Origin: Nonomuraea glycinis
GTDB taxonomy: Bacteria; Actinomycetota; Actinomycetes; Streptosporangiales; Streptosporangiaceae
NCBI RefSeq assembly: GCF_014646515.1
Contig: NZ_BMNK01000017.1
Coordinates: 1-64,000 of the forward strand
Reading direction: 5' to 3'
DNA length: 64,000 nucleotides
Under the pieces are notes generated by a model that saw only the letters and a list, made by a program, of their open reading frames with translations, did no database searches and was not told the DNA's origin. This document shows, piece by piece, positions 7,678 through 15,429 of this stretch (positions are counted from its first letter, which is position 1; every line of letters begins with the position of its first letter). Both the position numbers and the translations under genes were made by a program.

Positions 7678-8634
7678 GTGAGGCCCGTACGCACGGTCTT
7701 CGCGGGCGCGCTGCTGGGAACGTTGGTGCTGGCCGGATGCGGTCAGACCAGCACAACAGCCACCCCCGCCGCCAGCCCCGCCGCTTCCTCCTCCTCAGCC
7801 GCCCCGGGCGCCGCCTTCCCCGTCACGGTCGAGGCCGCCAACGGCACGATCACCATCCCCAAGCGGCCGGAGCGGATCATCTCGCTCTCCGCCACCCACA
7901 CCGAGACGCTGTTCGCCATCGGCGCCGGCCCCCAGGTGATCGCGGTCGACGACCGCTCCAACCACCCGGCCGAGGCGCCCAAGACCGACCTGTCGGGCTT
8001 CAAGCCGAACGTCGAGGCCATCATCGCCCACAAGCCCGACCTGGTCGTCGTCTCCGATGACATCGACCAGATCATCACCGAGCTGGGCAAGGTGAACGTC
8101 CCCGTCCTGTGGGAGCCCGCCGCCACCAAGCTCGACGAGGCCTACGACGAGATCGCCGACCTGGGCGCCGCCACAGGCAACCAGGCCAAGGCCGACGAGG
8201 TCGTGAGCGGCATGAAGACCTCCCTGGAGAAACTGGCCGCCGAGGCGCCCCAGGCCAAGAACCTCACCTACTACCACGAGCTCGACCAGACGCCCTACGC
8301 CGCCACGTCCAAGACGTTCATCGGACAGCTCTACGGCCTGTTCGGCGTCACCAACATCGCCGACAAGGCCCCCGACGCGGCGGGCGGCTACCCCAAGCTG
8401 TCGGCCGAGTTCGTCGCCCAGGCCGACCCCGACCTGATCTTCCTGGCCGACGTGAAGTGCTGCCAGCAGAACAAGGCCGCCCTGGCCAAGCGGCCAGGCT
8501 GGCAGAGCCTGTCCGCGATCAAGAACGACCAGGTGGTCGAGCTCGACGACGACATCGCCTCCCGCTGGGGGCCCCGCGTCGTCGACCTCGCCCAGAGCAT
8601 CGGCGCGGCGGTCACGAAGGCGGCCGCGCGCTAG
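7678..8634 (+). CDS. btuF: BtuF-like corrinoid ABC transporter substrate-binding lipoprotein
   Basis: The 318-residue product has a lipoprotein signal (LGTLVLAGCGQ, lipobox LAGC) and a Ser/Ala/Pro linker. A two-lobed periplasmic-binding fold of the FecB/BtuF group follows (ERIISLSATHTETLFAIGAG near the start of the fold, VVSDDIDQIITEL in the first lobe). It should hold cobalamin or cobinamide outside the membrane and deliver it to the permease. GTG 7678 follows AAAGGA at the right distance; an in-frame GTG at 7663 lacks a ribosome site. It is the first gene behind the B12 riboswitch, which gives the corrinoid assignment; sequence alone would also allow an iron-siderophore binder. Confidence 0.88.
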   Translation: MRPVRTVFAGALLGTLVLAGCGQTSTTATPAASPAASSSSAAPGAAFPVTVEAANGTITIPKRPERIISLSATHTETLFAIGAGPQVIAVDDRSNHPAEAPKTDLSGFKPNVEAIIAHKPDLVVVSDDIDQIITELGKVNVPVLWEPAATKLDEAYDEIADLGAATGNQAKADEVVSGMKTSLEKLAAEAPQAKNLTYYHELDQTPYAATSKTFIGQLYGLFGVTNIADKAPDAAGGYPKLSAEFVAQADPDLIFLADVKCCQQNKAALAKRPGWQSLSAIKNDQVVELDDDIASRWGPRVVDLAQSIGAAVTKAAAR

Positions 8635-9674
8635 TGGCGCTGACCGCCGAGGTCACCCCATCACGCGCCCGGCCGCTCTGGCTGGCCGGCGCGCTGGTGG
8701 TCCTGGCCGCGTCCATGGTCGCGGGCCTGCTGGGCGGCGCCGCCGACATCTCACCCTGGCAGGTGATCCTCCAGATGGCGGACTGGCTGCCGTTCCTGAC
8801 CGTCGACTCCGGGCTGGCGCCCATCGAGCAGGGACTGCTGTACGAGCTGCGCCTGCCCAGGGTGCTCGTCGCGGCCGTGGTCGGCGGTCTGCTGGCCATG
8901 GCGGGGGCCGGCTACCAGGGCGTGTTCAGGAACCCGCTCGCCGACCCGTACCTGCTCGGCGCCGCCGCCGGAGCCGGGCTGATGGCGACCGTGACCATCG
9001 TGCTGCTGCCGGCGCTCGCCGCCTACATCCCGGCGGCGGCCTTCGCCGGAGCCGTCGGCGGCGTGTTCCTCGCCTACGCGCTCGGCAACACCGCCGGCCG
9101 CTCCGGCGGCACCGCCACCCTGGTGCTCGCCGGGGTGGCCGTCACCTCCTTCCTCACCGCCATCCAGACGTTCATCCAGCAGTTCAAGGTCGAGGAGTTG
9201 CAGCGCATCTACTCCTGGATCCTCGGCGACGTCGGCGGCGGATGGGACCAGTTCTGGCTCGTGCTGCCGTACGCCGTCGTCTCGGCCGTGCTGCTGCTCC
9301 TGCACGGCCGGATGCTGGACGTGCTGTCGGTGGGGGAGGAGGAGGCGACCAGCCTGGGCCTGCGGGCGTCCCGGGTGCGTCTGTTCGTCCTGCTGGCCGC
9401 CAGTCTGGCCACCGCGGCGGCGGTGGCGGTCAGCGGGCTCATCGGCTTTGTCGGCATCGTCGTCCCGCACGTCGTACGGCGGCTCGCGGGCGGCTCCTAC
9501 CGCAGCGTGCTGCCCCTGTCGCTGCTCGGCGGAGCCGCCTTCCTGGTGCTCGCCGACCTCGCCGCGCGCACCGTGATCGCCCCCGCCGAGCTGCCCATCG
9601 GCGTCGTCACCATGTTCGTCGGCGCGCCGTTCTTCGTGGCCGTCCTGCGCATGACGCGGCGGACCGCCACATGA
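8634..9674 (+). CDS. btuC: BtuC-like ABC transporter permease (FecCD family)
   Basis: This 346-residue membrane protein has about ten hydrophobic helices and typical FecCD stretches: RLPRVLVAAVVGGLLAMAGA, GYQGVFRNPLADPYLLGAAA and SGLIGFVGIVVPHVVRRLAG. It forms the channel of the corrinoid importer. GTG 8634 shares one base with the TAG of the binding-protein gene (TAGTG), so the two are coupled. The family match begins shortly after this start, although the frame is open further upstream inside the previous gene. The riboswitch context points to corrinoids. Confidence 0.9.
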   Translation: MALTAEVTPSRARPLWLAGALVVLAASMVAGLLGGAADISPWQVILQMADWLPFLTVDSGLAPIEQGLLYELRLPRVLVAAVVGGLLAMAGAGYQGVFRNPLADPYLLGAAAGAGLMATVTIVLLPALAAYIPAAAFAGAVGGVFLAYALGNTAGRSGGTATLVLAGVAVTSFLTAIQTFIQQFKVEELQRIYSWILGDVGGGWDQFWLVLPYAVVSAVLLLLHGRMLDVLSVGEEEATSLGLRASRVRLFVLLAASLATAAAVAVSGLIGFVGIVVPHVVRRLAGGSYRSVLPLSLLGGAAFLVLADLAARTVIAPAELPIGVVTMFVGAPFFVAVLRMTRRTAT

Positions 9675-10444
9675 TCGCCGTCAAGGGTCTGTCGGTACGG
9701 CTCGGCGAGCGCGAGGTGCTCACCGACGTGGACCTCCAGGTACGGCGCGGCGCCTGGCTGGCGGTCATCGGCCCGAACGGCGCGGGCAAGTCGACCCTGC
9801 TGAAGGCCGTCATGGGCCTGCTCGCCCACCGCGGCGAGGTGACCCTCGACGGCAGGCCGTCCGGCACCCTCAGCCCCAGGGACCGGGCCCGCCTGGTCGC
9901 CTACGCCCCCCAGACGCCCGCGCTGCCACCCGACATGACCGTCTTCGACTACGCCCTGCTCGGCCGTACCCCGTACATCCCCTATCTCGGCCGGGAGAGC
10001 CGCACCGACCGGGACGTCACCGGGTCCGTGCTGGACCGGCTCAACCTGACCCCGTTCGCCGCCCGCAGGCTCGGCGAGCTGTCCGGCGGCGAGCGGCAGC
10101 GTGTCGTGCTCGCCCGGGCGCTCGTCCAGCAGGCCCCCGTGCTGCTGCTCGACGAGCCCACCACCGCCCTCGACCTCGGGCACCAGCAGCAGGTGCTCGA
10201 ACTCGTCGACCGGCTCAGGCTCGCCGACGAGCTCACCGTGGTCACCACGCTGCACGACCTGACCGTCGCCGGCCAGTACGCCGACCACCTCCTGCTGCTG
10301 GCCGAAGGCCGCGCCGTCGCCTGCGGCGAACCCGCCCAGGTGCTCACCGTGCCGCTCGTCAGCGGCCACTTCGACGCCCGTGTCATGATCGAGCAGGGCC
10401 CCGGCGGGCGGCCCGTCGTCCACCTCGTCAGAGGAGAACCGTGA
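9671..10444 (+). CDS. btuD: BtuD-like ABC transporter ATP-binding protein
   Basis: This 257-residue ATPase has a Walker A motif (GPNGAGKSTLLKAV), a signature (ELSGGERQRVVLARAL), Walker B (PVLLLDEPTTALD) and a switch histidine (TTLHDLTVAGQYAD). It powers the FecCD-type permease from the cytoplasmic face. The ATG at 9671 overlaps the permease stop (ATGA). The frame is open well upstream, but family alignment and the overlap fix this start. It is the third gene of the B12-regulated operon. Confidence 0.92.
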   Translation: MIAVKGLSVRLGEREVLTDVDLQVRRGAWLAVIGPNGAGKSTLLKAVMGLLAHRGEVTLDGRPSGTLSPRDRARLVAYAPQTPALPPDMTVFDYALLGRTPYIPYLGRESRTDRDVTGSVLDRLNLTPFAARRLGELSGGERQRVVLARALVQQAPVLLLDEPTTALDLGHQQQVLELVDRLRLADELTVVTTLHDLTVAGQYADHLLLLAEGRAVACGEPAQVLTVPLVSGHFDARVMIEQGPGGRPVVHLVRGEP

Positions 10445-11091
10445 AGCTCACCACGAGGACCGAGGAGGGCGTCGAGCTCGGCGCGCTGCTCTGGGAGTTC
10501 GGGCCGGGCTGGCGGATGATCTCCTCGGCCATGCTCGGCGGCGGCATCGGCCCCCGCGAGTGGATCCTCAACGCCCAGGTCGTCGCCGGCTACTCCCGCA
10601 TGGACCCGGTCGAGCACCTGGCTGAGCTGGGCCCCGGCGGCGACGGCGTCGGCATGATGACCGCCGCCTCCGTCGACCGCAACGTCCATGCCGAGGACGG
10701 CGGCGTCGAAGCCGTCGCCACGGTCGGCTTACGCGTCCCCACCTGGGCCGCCGCCCCCGAAGGCGCCGCCGACCCCGAACTCGCTCCCATGCTGGGCGCT
10801 CCACGGGTGGGCACGATCAACATCGTCGCCGTGCTGCCGGTCGCCATGACCGACGCCGCCCTGGTCAACGCCGTGATGACGATGACCGAGGCCAAGACGC
10901 AGGCGCTGCTGGAGGCGGGCTTCCCGTGTACCGGCACCGCCTCCGACGCCCTCTGCCTGGCCGTCCCGGACACCGGGCCGCAGGAGCTGTTCGGCGGGCC
11001 GCGGTCGCCGTGGGGAGCGCGGCTGGCGCGCGCGGTCCACACGTCGGTACGGCGCGGCGCCGAAGCGTGGCGACCTTGGGGCGGAGAGTAA
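10441..11091 (+). CDS. cbiZ: CbiZ, adenosylcobinamide amidohydrolase
   Basis: The 216-residue protein matches the CbiZ family in length and in conserved stretches (ISSAMLGGGIGPREWILNAQ, GVGMMTAASVDRNV, GTINIVAVLP, ALVNAVMTMTEAKTQAL, GTASDALCLAVP). CbiZ cleaves the aminopropanol side chain from adenosylcobinamide or pseudocobalamin to give adenosylcobyric acid, which the cell rebuilds into its own cobalamin. GTG 10441 overlaps the ATPase stop by 4 bp. Fusion or neighbourhood of cbiZ with a corrinoid transporter under a B12 riboswitch is typical of salvage operons and supports cobinamide as the imported substrate. Confidence 0.92.
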   Translation: MKLTTRTEEGVELGALLWEFGPGWRMISSAMLGGGIGPREWILNAQVVAGYSRMDPVEHLAELGPGGDGVGMMTAASVDRNVHAEDGGVEAVATVGLRVPTWAAAPEGAADPELAPMLGAPRVGTINIVAVLPVAMTDAALVNAVMTMTEAKTQALLEAGFPCTGTASDALCLAVPDTGPQELFGGPRSPWGARLARAVHTSVRRGAEAWRPWGGE

Positions 11092-11145
11092 TCGACTTCG
11101 GGTAAGTAGCATGTGCGAAAGGGCTCGATTCCCGATACTGAGTGG

Positions 11146-11543
11146 GTGACCACGATGGCGACCGAACCGACGACCGCACGGACGGTTCTGCCGGGCGTGC
11201 CTCCGTTCACTGTCGATGACCTGCTCAAGTTTCCCGATGACGGGAACCGATATGAGCTCTTCAACGGAAGCCTTCTGGTGAGCCCTGCCCCGACTCCGCT
11301 GCATCAGCGCGTCATCTTTCGCCTCCAGCGCATTCTGGACGATGTGGCACCACCAAGAGTGAGGCCTATGCCGCCGCAGGCATCTCCACCTATTGGCGGA
11401 TCGAGCTTGATGAAGGCCCGACCGTCTACGTCTACGAACTCGACGGAGATTCCTACGGGGCTCCTTCCGCCTACAAGGCCGGGACCGTTGCCACCTTGGC
11501 GATGCCCTACTCGGTCAGCTTCGATCCCGGCGATTTGATCTGA
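11146..11543 (+). pseudogene. Decayed Uma2-family endonuclease gene
   Basis: The first 60 or so codons (FTVDDLLKFPDDGNRYELFN, LLVSPAPTPLHQRVIF) are the start of a Uma2 (DUF820) restriction-endonuclease-like protein. The frame then breaks near 11358. In another frame the C-terminus appears (EAYAAAGISTYWRIEL, GPTVYVYEL) and ends at TGA 11541-11543. The middle of the domain, including the catalytic D-ExK region, is absent. The product is therefore non-functional: an internal deletion plus frameshift of a gene that is usually about 190 residues. It converges on and overlaps the end of the HyuB gene by 37 bp. Confidence 0.75.
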
Positions 11544-13234
11544 GCGTGCGGCGCGGGCAGACCGTAGTCCTCGGCCGCGCCCCGGGAGGTGACGCGGCCC
11601 GCCTCCAGGTCGGCTTCGATCAGCGCGGGATCCCGCTCCTGTGGTGGGCCGATGCCGCCTCCGCCCGTCGTCTCCACGATGAAGGCCTCGCCCGCGGCGA
11701 ACCGGACGTTGTTCACCTTTGACGCCAGGCGCTCGATCGACCCGTCCAGCCGGCGTTTGAAGAAGCCGCCCAGCCTGCCGGGCAGCCCGCCGTCACGCCC
11801 CGGTGGGGCCAGGCGCAGCCGGTCGCCCCGGGTCGTCACGTGGCAGTCGGCCAGGAACCGGTAGACGGTACGCGAGCCCAGCCCGCCACGGTGCCGCCCC
11901 GGGCCGCCCGAGTCCGGGATGGTCTCGATCGACTCGACCACCAGCGGGCAGCGGCCCTCCACCGGCTCCACCTGCGGCACCGAGTTGCGGCCCACCCCGA
12001 AGTGCACGCCCGTCGCGTCCGGCCCGTCCAGCCCCGGCCGCGCGCCGACGCCGCCGAAGTCGTACGCGAGATGGATCCAGTACGGCGCGGCCACGGAAGC
12101 GATCGAGAACGGCTGCAGGATCCCGCTCGCCGCGATGGCCCGCTCGGGCACCGCGTCGGACAGCGCCTGGAAGACGGCCTCGATGGCGGCGTAGATGGGG
12201 ACGTACCGGCCGCCGCAGGGGTAGGGGGAGCGGGCGTCGAGCAGCGAGCCCGGCGGCAGGCGTACGTCGATCGCGCGCAGGCAGCCGTCGTTCATCGGGA
12301 TCGTCGGGTCCAGGAAGCACCGCACGGCGAACACGGCCGCCGCCAGCGACTGCGACGCCGACGCGTTGATCGCCGCCGGCACCTGCGGGTCCGTCCCCGC
12401 GAAGTCCACCACCACCCGCCCCGCGCCCGCCGGCCCGCCCTGCCCGGTGTCGAGGGTGATCGATACGCGGATGTGGTGGGGCTTGTCGGGGTTCATGCCG
12501 TCGTCGTCTATGGGGTAGGACGCCTGGTGGCGGCCTGGGGGGAGGGTGGCCAGTGCGGCTCGGGTCCTGGTCTCGGTGTAGTCGAGGTAGGCGTCGATCC
12601 CGGCCTTCAGGCCCGTCTCGCCGTACTCGCGGACAAGGGCGTCGATGCGGGTGGCGGCGACGGCGGTGCCCGCGATGAGGGCGCGTACGTCGCCCATCAC
12701 CTTGTCGGGGGTACGGCTGTTGGCCCGCAGGATCGCCTCCACGGCGGGCTCCAGGCCGTCGGCGGTGGCCAGGCGGACGGGCGGGAGTTGCAGGCCCTCC
12801 AGGTAGACGTCCGTGGCCAAAGGGGCCATGCCGCCCGCGGACAGGCCGCCCAGGTCCGAGACGTGGATCATGGTGGCGGCGAAGTAGGCGGGGGTGCCCA
12901 TCGTGAAGACCGGCCGGTAGACCAGGAGGTCGTTGGTGTGGACGCCGCCTCGGTAGGCGTCGTTGAGCACGTACACGGCGCCGGGGCGCATCGTCGCGAG
13001 GGGGATGTCCTTGACGAGCTCCGGGAGCGCGACCTTCAGGGCCATGCTGTTCATCAGCGTGGTGGCCATGGAGTGGGCGATCAGCCGCCCGCCGGCGTCC
13101 AGGATGGCGGCCGAGGCGTCCGAGCCCTCGACGATGAAGGTCGAGTACGCGGACCGCACCACGACGATGCCGGCCTCTTCGGCGGCGACGACCAGGGCGT
13201 TCCTGAGCACTTCGGCGGTCAGGGCGTCGTTCAT
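11507..13234 (-). CDS. hyuB: HyuB: hydantoinase B / oxoprolinase family protein
   Basis: The 575-residue protein has the HyuB start (LTAEVLRNALVVAAEEAGIV) and the conserved stretches YVLNDAYRGGVHTNDLLVYR, MIHVSDLGG, VVDFAGTDPQVPAAINAS and SGGPGRHRGGLGS. With HyuA it forms an ATP-dependent lactam/hydantoin hydrolase (N-methylhydantoinase, 5-oxoprolinase, acetone-carboxylase-like group). The frame is open far upstream, but ATG 13234 fits the family and overlaps the HyuA stop (ATGA), giving translational coupling. The exact ring or ketone substrate cannot be read from sequence. Confidence 0.88.
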   Translation of the reverse strand: MNDALTAEVLRNALVVAAEEAGIVVVRSAYSTFIVEGSDASAAILDAGGRLIAHSMATTLMNSMALKVALPELVKDIPLATMRPGAVYVLNDAYRGGVHTNDLLVYRPVFTMGTPAYFAATMIHVSDLGGLSAGGMAPLATDVYLEGLQLPPVRLATADGLEPAVEAILRANSRTPDKVMGDVRALIAGTAVAATRIDALVREYGETGLKAGIDAYLDYTETRTRAALATLPPGRHQASYPIDDDGMNPDKPHHIRVSITLDTGQGGPAGAGRVVVDFAGTDPQVPAAINASASQSLAAAVFAVRCFLDPTIPMNDGCLRAIDVRLPPGSLLDARSPYPCGGRYVPIYAAIEAVFQALSDAVPERAIAASGILQPFSIASVAAPYWIHLAYDFGGVGARPGLDGPDATGVHFGVGRNSVPQVEPVEGRCPLVVESIETIPDSGGPGRHRGGLGSRTVYRFLADCHVTTRGDRLRLAPPGRDGGLPGRLGGFFKRRLDGSIERLASKVNNVRFAAGEAFIVETTGGGGIGPPQERDPALIEADLEAGRVTSRGAAEDYGLPAPHAQIKSPGSKLTE

Positions 13235-15321
13235 GGGGCGGACTCGCGGATCAGGTGTACGGCGCGTGCTTCGTCGAGGGTCGCGGTCCAGCTGGGCGGG
13301 ACGACGATCGTGGACTCGGGGTCCTCGATGACGGCCGGGCCGTGCAGCCTTTCCAGGGTGTCTCTGGTGTGTACGGGAACCTCTACGTAGGCGCCGCCGA
13401 AGTACGCGGCACGGGTGGTCGTCGATGTCTCCTTGGCCGTGGGCGTGACGCCGGTCCTCGCCTCCTTGGCCGCGGGCGTGACGCCGGTCCTCGCCGTACG
13501 AGTTGCGCCGACCTCCGCCGTACCTCTTCTCGCCGCACCGGCGCTGGGTGAGGGGAGGGTGAGGCTGGGTGGGGGGAGGGTGAGGCGGAGGCGGTAGGCG
13601 ACTACTTCGATGGTGGACTGTTGCGTTATGCCGTACACCTGGGTGTATTTCGTGGAAAAACGCGACGCCAGCTCCTCCCGTACGGGGCTCCACGGGACCG
13701 TCAGGTCGTGGGACTGGCCGTGGAAGCGGACGTCGGCCGAGCGGGTGAGTTCGAGGCCGGGGGTCGTCAGCGGGAGGCCGAGGTCGGCGGCGGCGGTGCG
13801 GGCCAGCTCGTCGAAGAGCGCGTCGGGGTCCGCCGCGTCCAGGCGGGAGATGACGCGTTCGGTGGACAGGGCGCCGGTGAGGAGGCCGGCCGCCGAGGCG
13901 ACGCCGGAGTGGGCGGGGACGAGCACCCGGGAGATGCCGAAGCGCTCCGCGACCCGGGCCGCGTGCATGGGGCCGGCGCCGCCGAACGCCACCAGGGTGA
14001 AGCCGCGCGGGTCGATGCCCCGCTGCACGGTCACCACGTGGACGGCCGAGGCCATCGAGGCGCTGACGATCTCGTGGACGGCGTGCGCGGCCTCGGCCGG
14101 GGTGACGCCCAGCGGGCCCGCCAGGCGGTCGAGGGCCCGCGCGGCGAGGGACGGTGACAGCGGGATGGTGGCCGAGGACAGGTAGCCGAGCACCAGGTTC
14201 GCGTCCGTCACGGTGGGCTCGCGGCCGCCGAGCGCGTAGCAGGCGGGGCCGGGGGAGGAGCCGGCCGAGCGGGGGCCGACACGCAGCGCGCCGGCGGCGT
14301 CCAGCCAGGCGATGCTGCCGCCGCCCGCGCCGATCTCGGCCAGGTCGATGGCGGGCGTCTTGATGGGGACCCCGGTGCCGGCCCGGCGGCCGCCGAAGCT
14401 GCCCTTGCCGCCCACGTGGAACTCGCGGGTGATCTCCGGGCGGCCGTCGCGGACCACGCAGACCTTGGCCGTGGTGCCGCCCATGTCGAAGGAGATGACG
14501 TCACCGGCCCCGGTGCCCGCCGCCGCCAGGACGCCGGCCGCGGGCCCCGACTCGATGGTCGACACCGCCCGCCTGGCCGCCAGCTCGGCGGAGATCACGC
14601 CGCCGCTGGACTCCATGACGTGGATCGGCGCGCGGACGCCCAGCTCGGCCAGGCGGGCGCTCAGGCGGGAGAGGTAGGAGGCCATGAGCGGCCCGACATA
14701 GGCGGACATGATGGTGGTGGTGGCGCGTTCGTACTCGCGGATCTCCGGCCAGATCTCCGATGAGATGACCACGTTCGGGATCGACTCGCGCAGGATGGCG
14801 GCGACCTGCCGTTCGTGCTCCGGGCAGGCGTAGGAGTGCAGCAGGCAGACGGCGGCGGAGGTGATGCCGCGCGCGGTGATGCGCGCCGCGACGCGCCGTA
14901 CGGAGTCCGGATCCAGGGGTGTGAGCACGGTGCCGCGCGCGGAGACGCGCTCGACCACCTCGAAGCAGTCGGCGGCGGCCACCGGCGGCGGTGGCGGGGT
15001 GAAACGCAGGTCATAGCGGTCCTCCTCGACCCGGGCGTAGCGGCCGAGCGGGATGACCGAGCGGAAGCCGAGGGTGGTCACGAACGCCACCCGCGCGCCC
15101 TTGCGTTCGAGCACCGCGTTGGTGGCCAGGGTGGTCGCGTGCACGACCCTGCTGACCTGGGCCGGGTCCACACCGGCGAGCACGCGCGTAACGCCGGAGG
15201 CGATCCCCGCGATGGGGTCGTCGTGGGTGCTCAAACATTTGGCGGCTGTCAGTGTGCCGGTGGGGGTGCGCAGGACGACGTCGGTGAAGGTGCCGCCGAC
15301 GTCGACGCCGATCGCGTAACC
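13231..15321 (-). CDS. hyuA: HyuA: hydantoinase/oxoprolinase ATPase subunit
   Basis: This subunit of about 696 residues begins with MGYAIGVDVGGTFTDVVL, the actin-fold phosphate-binding loop of HyuA proteins. It has GDVISFDMGGTTAKVCVV and FTLVAFGGAGPMHAARVAE as further nucleotide-binding loops. It phosphorylates or activates the substrate for cleavage with HyuB. ATG 15321 was preferred over GTG 15345 because homologues start at MGYxIGVDVGG and the GTG lies inside a palindromic operator. Near the C-terminus an 11-residue unit (ARTGVTPAAKE) is duplicated in tandem. The gene pair probably forms one transcript from the divergent promoter at 15.35 kb. Confidence 0.88.
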   Translation of the reverse strand, partial: GYAIGVDVGGTFTDVVLRTPTGTLTAAKCLSTHDDPIAGIASGVTRVLAGVDPAQVSRVVHATTLATNAVLERKGARVAFVTTLGFRSVIPLGRYARVEEDRYDLRFTPPPPPVAAADCFEVVERVSARGTVLTPLDPDSVRRVAARITARGITSAAVCLLHSYACPEHERQVAAILRESIPNVVISSEIWPEIREYERATTTIMSAYVGPLMASYLSRLSARLAELGVRAPIHVMESSGGVISAELAARRAVSTIESGPAAGVLAAAGTGAGDVISFDMGGTTAKVCVVRDGRPEITREFHVGGKGSFGGRRAGTGVPIKTPAIDLAEIGAGGGSIAWLDAAGALRVGPRSAGSSPGPACYALGGREPTVTDANLVLGYLSSATIPLSPSLAARALDRLAGPLGVTPAEAAHAVHEIVSASMASAVHVVTVQRGIDPRGFTLVAFGGAGPMHAARVAERFGISRVLVPAHSGVASAAGLLTGALSTERVISRLDAADPDALFDELARTAAADLGLPLTTPGLELTRSADVRFHGQSHDLTVPWSPVREELASRFSTKYTQVYGITQQSTIEVVAYRLRLTLPPPSLTLPSPSAGAARRGTAEVGATRTARTGVTPAAKEARTGVTPTAKETSTTTRAAYFGGAYVEVPVHTRDTLERLHGPAVIEDPESTIVVPPSWTATLDEARAVHLIRESAP
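13431..13496. repeat. 33-bp in-frame tandem duplication inside hyuA
   Basis: Two 33-bp copies (13431-13463 and 13464-13496), nearly identical, encode the 11-residue repeat ARTGVTPxAKE in the HyuA C-terminal region. The length keeps the frame. Confidence 0.85.
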
Positions 15322-15344
15322 CATCTGCGCAAGGAAAGCACACA

Positions 15345-15358
15345 AGCAAGCGCTTGTC
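15345..15358. promoter_or_regulatory. Second KstR2-like palindrome, upstream of hyuA
   Basis: AGCAAGCGCTTGTC contains the same CAAGCGCTTG core as 2211-2220 and differs from the KstR2 consensus AnCAAGnnCTTGnT only in the last base. It lies 24 bp upstream of the hyuA ATG, in the region divergent from the protease-like gene at 15430, a normal place for a repressor site. Confidence 0.5.
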
Positions 15359-15429
15359 TACATGGCGGCGTCTTGACTTACGGCAGGTGATTGAGACCCT
15401 GGTCATAACGATTCTTCAGGGAGCGGTGA

